From: Chamaecrista fasciculata
Lineage: Eukaryota; Streptophyta; Magnoliopsida; Fabales; Fabaceae
Direction: 5' to 3'
Length of the DNA: 64,000 bases
NCBI GenBank assembly: GCA_003254925.1
Contig: QANZ01035685.1
Span: forward strand, 127,334-191,333
In this document: positions 1-11,683 of the stretch, piece after piece
Numbering within the stretch: position 1 is the stretch's first letter
Layout of the letters: the number at the start of each line of letters is the position of its first letter
Notes under the pieces: generated by a model
Told to the model about the DNA's origin: nothing
The model's database searches: none
Seen by the model: the letters and a program-made list of their open reading frames with translations, nothing else
Translations under genes and position numbers: made by a program

Positions 1-465
1 AATTTTATTTTGAGGATTTGGGACTAAAATGAATGAAGATGATAAAGATCATAAACTTTTTTTAATAACTTTCTAGTCCTTAGGATGAAATTGTAAGAAA
101 TAGGGATTCAAACGCAAAAAAATTAATAGTTAGGGTCTTAAAATAGTATTTTAACTAAAGACCCTGAGATTGTTAGGCAAATTATCACGTGCACCGTTAG
201 TTTTTTGACGGTCAAAACCACCTAGACCCTATTTTGCAAACGGAGTTAACCTCAGGCCCCAATTTGAAACTTTTCAAACCACATGTACCCTATCTGAAAC
301 AGGGCCAAACCACAGGACCCTATTTTGTAATTTACTCTTATTTTTTTAAAGAAGTGGGGGAGTGAGTGGGGAGAGAGAGTGGTGATTTTTTTTTCTTTTT
401 TAATTTTTTAAATCACTATTTTTGACCAACCATAAGGGGTGGAGCCATATAATATAGTATAGATA
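1..465 (-). mobile_element. Helitron-like 5' terminal fragment
   Basis: Read on the minus strand from about 465, the sequence begins TCTATACTATATTATATGGC and continues into a CTCCACCCC motif. This resembles the TC-initiated 5' ends of plant Helitrons, and the same motif recurs beside the Helitron-like 3' ends at 59.4-59.9 kb. The body runs off the left edge of the window, so no 3' end can be checked. Positions 180-330 also hold a degenerate repeat of the 'accac...accctattttg' type. No coding capacity is seen. Confidence 0.35.
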
Positions 466-760
466 TATACAGTTAGAAGGTCGTTTAACCAAGTGATATG
501 AGACTTTAACACATCCCTTTTATGTCTAATATAGAAGTGTTAAGTCATCGGGTTATTCTTAGAACAATCTACAATAAGGTTTATCCATTTCAAATGCTTA
601 AATCTGTTTCTGGTAGGGGTGTTTACAGGTTGGGTTGGGCTAAAGAAAATAATTGAGTCAACCCAAACAAACTATTTAAGGGGTGTTCATTATATATATA
701 AAGTTAGAATGTTATTTAACCAAATAATATAAGAATTCAACACATTTAGGCATAGAGTGG
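466..760 (-). repeat. Degenerate TRIM-like repeat
   Basis: Two short blocks (about 466-525 and 690-745) match the LTR of the TRIM family seen intact at 54396-54727: the 'tagttagaa...ttaaccaa' core followed by a degenerate 'gagacttcaaca' end. The block near 555-600 matches the TRIM internal segment. The copy is heavily diverged and interrupted near 611-670 by unrelated sequence. Confidence 0.35.
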
Positions 761-999
761 CTAACTTTATCCTAATCCGAGTATGTCTCTTTTGCATATT
801 GTCTCTCCAATCATCGAAATTCTTTATGCTAATCTCACCATAATAAACTATTTATTCTTATTTTATCTAATAAATTAATAATAAATTACACACTATTAAT
901 GACATACAATTAAAATTGTTGAGATAAACTTTCCTAAAATACAAAATTATTTAAATAAAACTGACAATAAATAAATTTTGATTGAAAATTTAAATTTAA

Positions 1000-1199
1000 T
1001 GAAAAAAAATTGAAAGTGTTAATGGGACTAAAATGAAAACTTTAAAATTTGTTTTGGGGTCAATATGTAATTTTTGTAAAATTTGTTGTTGTTAAAATTA
1101 TAAAATAACTCTAAAGGGTACAAAGTGTTAATGGAGAATACCACAATGTACCAAAGTGAAATAGAATCAAACTGTAAGGTACAAAAGTGTAATTTACCC
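1000..1199. repeat. One-armed copy of the MITE family at 26530-26899
   Basis: The segment ending in 'accaaagtgaaatag...gtgtaatttaccct' is the right half of the palindromic MITE found complete at 26530-26899, including the 'gtgttaatggagaa' centre. The left arm is missing or too diverged to see. The flanks 760-1000 and 1200-2100 are AT-rich and hold no gene I can support. Confidence 0.4.
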
Positions 1200-2099
1200 T
1201 AACATGAATATATATATTTTTACCATATATAATTATATGAAAATTGCTGCTTTCTTGGTAGGAAATAGGATAAGCAAAAAAACAAAAAAGGAGGCTGCGA
1301 TGCTGCGTGCGAGTGAGTGAGTTATTTATTAGGGATGAGTTTGGTCTCTCTTTGTATCTCTATCTATGTCTATGGGTAATGGGTTTGCTTGGAGATCAAT
1401 GCAAAGATTTTGATTCCCATGGTTCCCCATAGAGGCATAAAAGGTGGCCCACCAAGTGATGTGATTTGGGCTTTTGGCCCTTCTAACAATATCTTTCAAC
1501 CATTCCTTTTGCCGTACTTTCTTTACTCTAACATTAACACTCAATTATTTCAACGGACCCAGATCATCAATCACCCCTTCAACCCCATTGATGTGACCCT
1601 AACATCTTTCATTTTTCTTGTTCGCCATTCTATTTCTAACTCCTCCCCTCTTTCTTAAACTCCACTACTCCTGTACTTGTTTTCACTTTCTATTCTTTTC
1701 CTCCTTTTTAATGAAATGTTTGTCTCTCAATAACTGTGTGTGCTATGTTATCAACAAATTTGTTTTGAGATTCCAATCAACATTTGTAGTAGATGATATT
1801 GGAGAAGATTGAAAAATGTAAATACCTAATTCAATCATGGCCTATTTGTAAATGCATCTCTATTTTTTTCAAATTCAGTAAATGATCTCATTTAACAATG
1901 AGTTACTTAACAAATATTTTCATTCAATTTGATCTAGTAGTAAATGTCTTATTATTATTATTTTCTTTTTGAAAAATTTAGTTGTGTAGAAATGTAACTT
2001 ATTTTAGTTAGTTTCTGAAAGTTGTTGTACATTAATTATATTTCAGATTAGTTAGTCTAGTCATTTAGAATAGAACACTTAGTTACAGTGTATATATTC

Positions 2100-2280
2100 A
2101 GGTTGAGTTGAGTACGGGGGCTCATTAAGACTAAGACATGCCTCTAAGCTCTATGAGTACTTACAAAGGTACTAACAGATCGCCTACTAATAAGGCCTTC
2201 ACATCGGCAGTGGAAACTAAACTCACAACCTTGTGGATTATGAGTCGGCTCCTTACCAACTAGGTCAACATTTGTTGGCG
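2100..2280 (-). mobile_element. tRNA-derived SINE
   Basis: On the minus strand a tRNA-like head runs from about 2275. It has an A-box-like 'tagttggtaaggagccg', a CAT-containing anticodon-loop-like segment, then a degenerate B-box region ('gttgtgagtttagtttcc'), followed by a non-tRNA body. The arrangement fits a SINE derived from a tRNA-Met-like ancestor. Acceptor-stem pairing is absent, so it is not a functional tRNA gene. Confidence 0.45.
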
Positions 2281-2289
2281 TAATAAATG

Positions 2290-4488
2290 TCTTATTGATC
2301 TATAAAATTTAGTATATGAGTAACTCATTGAATGTTATACTATTGTATTTAATTCTAATTTTAAGGGTGATTTGTTGTTAAGTTTTATAGGGTAAAAATA
2401 TTAGGGATACTCCCAAACAATGGGGCAATAAGGCTTGTTTAATTTGCATTCCTAAATTATTTTTGATGTAAATTATATCTTTAAAGTTTTACATTTGTTT
2501 TAATTGTACCTCAAGGCTAAATGACCGTTATCTAAATTGTTAAAAAAAATTAGTGACGTGACGAAAGACTTTCTTTTGTATTATTTTAGTGTTAGTTATA
2601 CCTTCAAAGGTTTACATTTGTGTCAATTATATCCTAAGACTAAATTCACATTTTATATCAACTGTACCTTAAAAAATATTGGTGCCAACTTTTTTTTGTT
2701 AATGATTTAGTCGATGTTAAACCTTAAGGTACAATTGATATAAATATAAATTTTTAAAAACATAATCGACAACAAATTAAAATAATTTAAGAGTATAACT
2801 GAGAAACTTAAATAAGTTGGGGAGTAAAACTTACCAAAATTAAGATATACATATAGAAATTTTTTTTAGCCAGAGATAGGAATGGACAAAACACCTAATG
2901 CGGGTGTTAGTCCTTATTCCCATATAAACCTATTTAAATACTCACACACAATATACATATATAGAAATTAAACTCAGACTTTGTGAATATGAAATAGTAA
3001 AAGATATATATATATATACACACACATGGTTGCATTAAAAGATTGATATTAAATATATAATTAAAATTTATTTGAAAAGGTAAAAACTGGCATCCTGGTT
3101 TGTTTTAACAAAGAGTCAAAATGAGAATAAAAGTATAGAATTGGTGGTTTCACAATGGTTGATTTATATTTATTTGGTACCAAAGAATAAGATACTCATG
3201 GGTGTGAAGGCACGAAAGCACGAACGGTGAATATTGTGTCAAATGTTGAAAAGGTGACAATCTGAATTTGTGTTTGGATATTGGAGAAAAAAGAGCGATA
3301 GGCAAGCTGTGATAAAACCCACAAAGATTCTTCAGATGATAATACAGATAAGGTTCTTTCATTCAAACTTCAAAGCTTCCTTCCATGTCATAATAGTCCC
3401 CAAAGATGTGGGAAAGGCGACCACTTTTGTTCTTCCATAAGAACCTCTCAATCAACACTAACGTACATCTTCTTCTCTTATTCTTATATTCGATCACTTT
3501 TGACCCATGTTCACCAATTGTGTATATATAATTATATATATATATATATATATCAAAATGCTTTCAAGTTTCAACCAACACAATGAGGTTTTTATAAACA
3601 AATTAAAGAATAATTTGAATAGAAAAGGAATTTAATTTAATTATTCTCGACTATATTGAATTAGGGCATGGTCATTTATTGGTGATACATCATCAATTTA
3701 GGTCGAACTCTAACAATCGGGTCCTTGTCATGTGCTGATAGCTTGTTTTTGGAAGGCATCCCATTACGTACTAATTAACTCAGAAAAGTTATAACTAGAA
3801 ACATTACACCACGGCTTAATTTTTTTGTTATCCCTTATAAGACCTCTCAATCTGGGCAAGATCATGAAATATCATTCATTAATCTGTTTTATAGTTAAAT
3901 AATGACTAATTCCTATTTGATTTTAAAAATCCTATAAGGGCGAAAATTGTCTGAACAAGACTATTGTCATTGATACTTATTACTTCATAACACTTTTCTA
4001 TATATAACCATCAAGGTATGTAATGCACTTTCTAAAATATTGAATCACTATTTAAAAATATTATTAAATAATTAAATATTATGTTAGTGCGTTAGTTATT
4101 GTTTTTTTTTTTATTAAAAATGTGCGTGCAGCCATATAATTGTGGGATGAGATGAGGTTTAATTATAGTTTATGGCCTGGTTTCAGTGTTTCACTCGTAG
4201 GAGAATAATTTTTAATAATCATTAGGAGAAGATGATGATGAACATAAAATATAGAAAATTCTCATTTATGAACACAAAAATAAGATGATGAAGTTCAAAA
4301 TTAAAATATTGATAAAATATTGTTTGATTTGTTTCTAGAATCTAAATACACAATTCTTTCGTTTTTTATAATTGAAGAAAGGGCGGTGCCAGTAGTGTGC
4401 TACTAAGAGGACTGATGTCGTATCTATTCTTTTTATCTCTCTTCCTCTTTTTAAATTCATTTTGTGAATTTTTTTTCGACAAAAAGTC
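2290..4488. other. Intergenic, AT-rich, no gene seen
   Basis: This stretch is strongly AT-rich. It carries simple TA repeats near 3007-3021 and 3529-3553 and scattered 'tcaattgtacc'-type repeat fragments around 2470-2760. Open frames here are short, lack splice-compatible continuations and match no family I know. Confidence 0.6.
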
Positions 4489-4496
4489 ATTTCATT

Positions 4497-5624
4497 CAGT
4501 GTTGTCAAAACCGAACCGGACAAAGACTCGGACAAGTGTTCGGTTCACGGTCGGATCGGTTCAACCGGTCGGACCGGATATTTGGACCGGATGACGCAAT
4601 AAATAATTATTTTTAATATATTAAATATAAACCCTCTATATTTTTTTTTGGGTTTAAGAGATGCATTAAATCTATTAATAAATACATCTCTTTATGTAAA
4701 TAATATAACTTTTCTCTCCACAACTAGAGATCATGGACTAAATATTTTTTCAAGCAAGTAAATGGACTAAATGCATCTTAAACAAGATCTCATAAGTCAT
4801 AAACTCATAATAATCAAATTCAACATGTCAACTCTCAAGTTTCAAATTCATCACACACAATTTTAAAGTTCAAAAAGTACAAAATAAAAAAAAATGTAAG
4901 TTTTAATAGTTTCTCTTTCACCTTTGTGAGTGGATCTCTTCGTAACCAAAAACATTAATAGTTTCTCTTTCACCTTTGAAAGGTGTGCTGTGCTCACAAA
5001 CTGAGGCTTTTACCACCCATTTTTTTATTTATTTAATTCATATATGAAAAAAAATAATAAAAAAAACACAAACCCATCTTCTTCCTCACATGCCACACAC
5101 CTCACGCCTCCACCATCCACACAACTCTCCACTCCACTCTCGCCACCATCTTCCTTCATGGCCGACAAAGAATCTCTGTCCCACTTTCATCTGACAAATA
5201 ACTCACACTCACATGCCAAGATTCCACCGATTTCTCGCCTATAAATTGCAAAAATTGGGACCAAATCGAGGGGGAGTTTTTTGGGGGCGAAAAGAGGTGA
5301 GTTTGTGTTTCATTTTCGTCTTGTGGGAGAGAGATAAAGCGTCGTGTCTGTTCATTTGAAAGCCAGGCCGAGAGAGAACGGAATGGAGAGGGAAATCGAG
5401 AAAAACCGCCGGAAAAGTTTCGAAGTTTGGGAAAAAAAAAAAATGTGAACCACCGGTCCGGTCCAACGGTTGGACCCGGTTTTTCCGGTTCTTGACCGGT
5501 CCAATCCGGTTCAATCCGGTCCAACCATCAAAACGGTCTAAATGGTTGAACCAGACCGCCTTCTGCATCGGCTCCCGGTCGGACCGGTCGGACCGTCCGG
5601 TCCGGTCCGGGTTTGACAACCTTG
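4497..5624. mobile_element. Non-autonomous hAT-type element with 8-bp target duplication
   Basis: The element is bounded by inverted ends: left CAGTGTTGTCAAA, right TTTGACAACCTTG (reverse complement CAAGGTTGTCAAA). An exact 8-bp target duplication, ATTTCATT, sits at 4489-4496 and 5625-5632. Subterminal regions (4510-4590 and 5445-5610) are dense in CCGGT/ACCGG motifs on both strands, typical of hAT transposase-binding subterminal repeats. The 4700-5440 interior holds no transposase frame. It carries TCTCTC-rich, leader-like sequence on the minus strand and may be a deletion derivative keeping the parent's promoter and leader. It lies about 0.3 kb upstream of the presumed transcription start of the SET-domain gene. 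Confidence 0.8.
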
Positions 5625-5724
5625 ATTTCATTAAAAAAGAATTAAAGAAAAAAAAAGTGGGATCACCCCATACAAAACCCTTGAAGTAATGCTGTAATTT
5701 TTTCTTTTTAAAAACGCCGTTTTT

Positions 5725-5860
5725 TTAAAGCCCAAGAAGGAAGACTAAAACCAGCGTTGGTCTTCAATGCGGGCCATGAGGGCCCATCATGGCCCATGTA
5801 ACAGGCCTTATGGTAAAATGACATATGGGCTACGACGATAGGCCCACAGGCCTTGAACGC
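5725..5860 (+). promoter_or_regulatory. Site II-type promoter elements upstream of the SET-domain gene
   Basis: This short block contains at least five GGCCCA/TGGGCC/GCCCA motifs: around 5729, 5770, 5780, 5790 and 5840. Clusters of site II elements near transcription starts are typical of plant housekeeping promoters bound by TCP factors. The spacing to the leader (about 5900-6006) and the first ATG at 6729 fits a proximal promoter. Functional binding is inferred. Confidence 0.45.
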
Positions 5861-6728
5861 ACCACACCGGGTCGTTACTCCAAATCAGTAACTAGTTTCC
5901 TCATAAACTGTTTCCGCTCAAGTTCTCTGCTTTTTCTCACTTCACTCTTGGCTTTCTCTGTTGCTGCTTGAGGCTTCACCAGAGACTCCAGAACAGGAAC
6001 TATCAAGTAAAGCTTTTACTGTTCTCTTGTCTATGCTTTTATTCAGTTAGTGAAGAGTGAAGACAAGAGTATTTAGAATAATAATGTCAGTAGTTAGTTA
6101 GTAATCTGTTAGTAGTCGTTGGGCTATAAGGCCATAGTCCGTGCTGTTTATATATATTCCCAATCATCATTACCAGAACATTTCTCTCAAGATTTCCTTG
6201 TTCTTATATACCTTTACATAATCGGTCCAAATTTCTTTTGAAGTTTACTGTGTTCTGGTGCATTTTCTTGTTGATTTCTCTTCAACGGATGCAAATTCAG
6301 CAGTAGCTGTTCACAGGTGCATTACTAATGTAGTTTGCGAAATTTCATTCGTTCCATTTATTTTTCGACTGCCTAAGCATTTCTCTGTGTTCTATCATCT
6401 ATATAACCTTATGGTTGTTTGTTAATTTGTTCGTCCATTTTTTGCTTCTCCGTTTCGACCTTTGTGCTTGTTTTCTGTGTCTATTAGTTATGATTGTGCA
6501 AAATACTATAGCTTGCGGTTTCTATATGTGATATGTTAACCTAATTGTCGGCAATTCATACTTGATTATTTTATTATTCTAAGTATTTTACTATGTTTGT
6601 GCATTAAGAGTTATATAGAAAGGACAGTCTGCTGACCTTTTGGGGCCAAGAACATTTTGATTTTGTTGCTTGTTAACTAATGTCTGACTTCCAACTTTTA
6701 ATTGCAGCCAAGGTGACCTGATAGAGAC

Positions 6729-9700
6729 ATGGAAGCTGATGAGGAGCTCTCAATTGATCTTGAACTATCTAAAGATGATATTCTCTATGATAAAAAGAAG
6801 GTGATAATCTGATAATACATTTTTTTTATAGGTTGCTTAATTTCTTATTCTTATCATAAGATTTTTGGATAAACAATTGATTTTATATGATGCGATGGAA
6901 TAATCTGAAATTTAAAAACATATTAATGGCAGCATTTGACTTCATATTATCTTTGCATATGACTAGATTTTAAAGGCAGATCTCTCAGTCCTCAAGCTAT
7001 GCTGATTGTGATCTCAATAGTATTAGTCGTCTATGGCCTTTCCTTGACTGCTCCTTTTTAACTTGAGTCCTAAGTTTATTATTTTTTTAAATTTATTTTC
7101 TATATTCAACTAATTAACTTAATCTTTTCACCAGAAATTACTACAAAGTAAAGGTTTTGGTCCCGTTGAACGAATATATCTCCAGCACTCTCCAGAACCT
7201 GGTTGGATGAGTGAAATTGTGAAAGTACTGGTTCAGATTGCAAGAATCATACATTTGAATGAGGTTAATTGCTTTCCTGCACTCTGAACTACTCAATATT
7301 ACTCTAAGGGCATATCTAGAGTTAGATATGGAGGAGGGTTTGGTGGATAAGGTAATTCTTTACCTTATTAGGATTAGTCTCACAACCTTGTTTTTAAATT
7401 TCTCTTTGTATTCAAAGTTCTGATATCAGGTTATCCCTCTTGAAGTCTTGATCTAGTTAATGGAGGGAAAGTGAAAATATATTGTACCATGTTTGCCCCT
7501 CTCTATCTTTCTCTTGGGTTTGACAGTTTCCAACTCATTTTATTACTGAATTACTGAGCTGCAGCTGGAGCTTTATTTTGCCGATGATGCACACACATTG
7601 GTGGAATTTTACAGCCCCAGGAATGAGTTGGAGGCGCTCAATTTTATTGTTTCACTGATTGACACATTACTTTCTACTTGTAAACATCTACTTACGAATG
7701 TTCTGCAAGAGCTGAAGACAACAATTCTTGGCTTAATTTCTGATTTTGGGGACAAGAATGGTATAAAAGCAGTAGTTGAAAGGGACCACATTTGCAACCA
7801 AGAAGTACACCTGTTAGAATGGGGTAAAAGCAATGGCGTCAGGACACAATTACAGATAGCATGTAAGTTTCATCACTGTAATATTTATTTTTCAGTTGCT
7901 ATCTTGTTTGTTTTACAGGATTAATTTTCGTACATTTTGAATCTTGGATGTACTTTATTTTTTTTTTTTTATAAAACATATATATACACACAGATGTCAA
8001 AGGAGCAGGTCGGGGTGCCATAGCTGAAAAAGATCTTAATGCTGGAGATATCGCTTTAGAAATTCCTGTGTCCATTATCATTAATGAGGAGCTTCTGCAT
8101 GAAACAGATATGGTATGAGTCTGTGTCAATAATTTTATTACTTTTCATTTCAAATTTCTTTAGAAAACGTACATTGAGCACTTCCATTCATTGTAAACTA
8201 CTAATGGATTACGATAAATTATATGTAATTACCTATACATTAATTTTACTTGTTTTATTCAATGTTGCTGTACTGTTTGAGTTGTGAATATTGATTATTG
8301 ATACCGTTATACCTGCACTTAGTCTATCTCTACACCGTTGAAGAGAAATCATGTTTACTAGTATGGCTGAAAATATTTCCGCAAGACAAAAAAAGCTACA
8401 AGGTTGTCTCTCTTTGTTCTCAAGTACTGATGGTTTTCCTTCTTATCCTTTGCAGTACCATGTCCTAAAGGAGGTTGATGGCATGTCATCTGAGACGATG
8501 CTGCTATTATGGAGCATGAGAGAGAAACACAATTGCAATTCAAAATTCAAAATTTACTTTGACTCACTCCCAGAGAAATTTAATACTGGTATTGTAATTA
8601 ATGACTTATGCCTTCGTTTGTACACTCGTACAGTTTTACTATTGAGCTTCATAAATACATATATGTATTCATTATTACTAGCTAGTAGTATAGATCCAAA
8701 ATAGCAAGTCAGGGTATTGGAGGCTCTTTATACTTGAGCATTTTACAAGTGACTGAGGGTGCTGTTCTAGGATACCAATTGTTACCTGCAAACAAAAAAT
8801 ATGATTCATTTTGTAGGTTTCCCACTTCCTAGCCCTAGGGTTACTTTACTATATGTTTCAGAAACTTGCCAATTGTTCCTATAAGTTGTAAGCAATCTCC
8901 TGAAGATTAACTTCCTTTTCATCTATGAAAGTGTTCATTGCATGAGTTTATCTAAACTATAGATACACACGTGTAACATTAAGATATAAAAAATCTATCT
9001 GCACATGTTTGCATTGAAGTTATTGGCCACTGTATTCTTATTATTTTTACTTTTTCCCCCTTTTCTTTGAATAAGTTTGATATTTTATTTTGTAGGGTTG
9101 AGCTTTGGAGTTGAAGCAATTACTATGTTAGATGGAACCTTGCTCTTGGAAGAGATAATGCAGGCGAGACAGGTAACAATACATTCCAAAACTTTTTTCT
9201 GTTCTTTGATCGTCTTATCTACATTGAGGCTTCTAATTCCTTACTGTACCAGTAAAGCCATTAAACTAAATTCATCAGTTTATTAGGTTTGTTGGTGCTG
9301 TCAATTTAGCACGTCATACCTGCCCCTAGTTCCCACATGCATGATCCACCTAAAGAAAGGAAAAATTTGAAGATTGTTTAGATGGAGTCCCCTTCTTTAC
9401 TCAAAGTACAAGGTTTATTCTTTCATTAAGTTTTGCGTGAATCTGTGTGCCGGACCAAGTGAAGGATACCTGTTCTATATCTGAAAAAGATCGTAGTAAC
9501 TCCTTTGCGTTATTTAGTTTGGAATTTAACTGCAAAGCGCTTGTACTCTTGAAGGGGAAGGTAGAAAAGGAAAAATAGCTTTACATTGATTTCAAGTCTG
9601 TAGAAGTCACCTTCTAGCTAAGTTGAATTTTTCTCTGGCTTTGACCAGTTATTTCATGGCACTTTAGTGAAATTTCTCTGTTTTCAAGAAGCTGATGTAA

Positions 9701-11683
9701 GGCCACTCCATATCTAATTGTTCATTAAAAAAATGTATGTAAAAGATAGGATTGATCAGTGTTTTCTTTCAGATAACGGCTATTATAAGACATCACTTTT
9801 TATCTCTTTTTGTTTAATCTTCTTGGTATACTGTTTAGTTGTTTAAGTATCATTATACCCTATTATGTAGTACCAATAGCTATATTGTCGCCCACTTGTA
9901 ACGGATGATGTTTTTTATTATAACTTTGTTTTGTGGCAGCACCTGCATGCTCAATATGATGAATTACTCCCTACTTTGTGCAATTCTTTTCCTGAAATTT
10001 TTCCACCAAAGCTATATACGTGGGAGCAATTTCTATGGGCTTGTGAACTCTGGTATTCAAATAGTATGAAGATAATGTTCTCTGATGGAACGTTGAGGAC
10101 ATGCTTAATTCCCATTGCTGGATTTCTCAATCATTCAGTATGTATACTATATCTTCTTCTTGTGTCCCCTTCCCCCTCCCTTTTTTCCCTCTCCGTAGAA
10201 CATCTCCTGTTTCTAGAATTTTATGATTTAATATTTTCAGAATATTGTGATTCAGTGAGGAAAGCAAAGGTAGTTGAAGTCCGAAGTACAAGGGCTGTCA
10301 AGTGTCAATTACTTTATTATACATGTATATTCTTCTGGAACAGAATTAGCATCTCATTTGAGTCATTTCTCCCTGCTGCCTTTCCGCTTGTTTAGATTAT
10401 TGCCCATCCTAATTGTGCTCAACATTTTTTTTTGGTTGAATATATCTTCTGTAGTGCGATAGATTTCATATAGATAATGATGTCTTACAGTTAATTTCTT
10501 TTCTGGTTCCTGACTAGCTGTGCCCACACATTTTGCACTATGGCAAAGTAGATACTGCGACAAATTCATTGAAATTTCGGTTATCAAGACCATGCAGATC
10601 TGGAGAAGAATGTTGTTTAAGTTATGGGAACTTCTCAAGTTCTCATTTCGTTACCTTTTATGGTTTCTTACCGCAAGGAGACAACCCATATGACATCATC
10701 CCACTGGGTAATAATCATGCTCCGCTCCCTTTTCTCCATGTGGCTCATCTCAAGTAATGCCTAATGATTGTTTAATATTAAATCATTTGTCTTCCAGAGC
10801 CTAGTGGTCCTCTTCCTGTAGTTTGCAGAGCTCATGCTTTCCGATGAAAATACTAACAAACCATCGTCCTTGAACAGACATTGATGATGAAAATACTAAC
10901 CATTGTCCTTGAACAGACATTGATGCTTCTGGCGTTGATTTTATTGAGGATGAAACCATGTCCAGCTGGACCAGTCATATGGTGCGGGGCACTTGGCTCT
11001 CCAACAACCACAATATGTACTACTATGGCCTCCCCTCCCCATTGATGGAACATTTTCGCGGATCTCAACGCCCCACACTGCAAACAAAAACTTTTGTAAT
11101 GTTTTTGCTCCTCTCTCTTTTTCTGGTTTTTACATTACATGCAATCATCACATTATCTAAGTTGCAGTTACTCCTATAATGTTACTTCTTGTTCCTGAAT
11201 TGCATAGACTTCACTGCAGAAAAATCATAGTCCCTTCACTCTTTACAAAAAAACAGTGTACTGATTACTGATTGCTTATTTCTTGATATGAATGCCATTT
11301 CCTTTACAGTTACAAGGGGACTTGGAAAATGAGCTGGAAATTCTAGAAGATCTCAGATCTATCTTTGATAACATGATGGATAATATGGGTGAAATAAGTC
11401 TTGACAACAGGTGAAGGTTTTGATAGGAGTTTTCCCCTCTTTATTAGTAAACTGTGAAAGAAGAAAAAGGAAAGAAAAAGTAGTTACCTATGTCTATTTA
11501 TAATTTATAATTTATAATTTGTTTATTTTCAGAGAAGACTGCAGTTGGGATGAAATATTGGCACATGATTACAAAATTCAACAAAGACGAATTATCTCAT
11601 CTATCTCAACTTCATGTCATACTGGTTTTGACATGGCGAAGAAAGCACTGTCCAAGTGCCTGGCTGAGGACTTGCGAGGGTAA
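6729..11683 (+). CDS. SET-domain protein (LSMT-like lysine methyltransferase family)
   Basis: Predicted 548-aa protein, likely an AdoMet-dependent protein-lysine methyltransferase of the Rubisco-LSMT/SETD type; substrate unknown. Eleven exons: 6729-6800, 7135-7263, 7565-7862, 7994-8112, 8456-8588, 9096-9172, 9940-10137, 10518-10707, 10917-11095, 11310-11410, 11533-11683, with all phases agreeing. A leader intron at about 6007-6707 is likely (GTAAAG donor, TTGCAG acceptor). SET landmarks: WGKSNGV at 153-159; KGAGRGAIA at about 169-177; GFLNHS ending at Ser342 (the conserved NH motif); GEECCLSYG with the catalytic-type Tyr at about 378; then an FVTFYGF segment. The C-terminal helical part (about 420-548) matches the position of the Rubs-subs-bind domain. 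The 150-residue N-terminal extension is not recognised and does not look like a clear transit peptide. Length agrees with plant SET proteins of about 540 aa. Family assignment is firm; the substrate is not assigned. Confidence 0.85.
10842..10923 (+). repeat. Short tandem duplication of a splice acceptor
   Basis: A unit of about 40 bp (gatgaaaatactaac, then cattgtccttgaacagacattgat) occurs twice in a row at the 3' end of intron 8 of the SET gene, so the acceptor 'gaacag' is present twice, near 10877 and 10916. Only the downstream acceptor keeps the frame: the upstream one would add a short segment ending in TGA. Exon 9 is therefore started at 10917. Confidence 0.75.

Noticed and set aside
1329..1812. 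Overlapping plus- and minus-strand frames of 60-90 codons
   Set aside because: No recognisable domain, mutually exclusive frames on both strands, no splice-linked exons; treated as chance frames.
2100..2280. Possible tRNA-Met gene on the minus strand
   Set aside because: Only the D-arm and anticodon region look tRNA-like; the T-arm is degenerate and the stem is open.
5156..5631. Minus-strand frames of 122 and 130 codons inside the hAT element
   Set aside because: Low-complexity translation of ACCGG-rich subterminal repeats; no transposase similarity.
6060..6190. LTR-like stretch ('gttagttagtaatctgttagta', then a TATA-like run) in the SET leader intron
   Set aside because: Composition resembles a Copia LTR, but no TG...CA ends or target duplication could be fixed.
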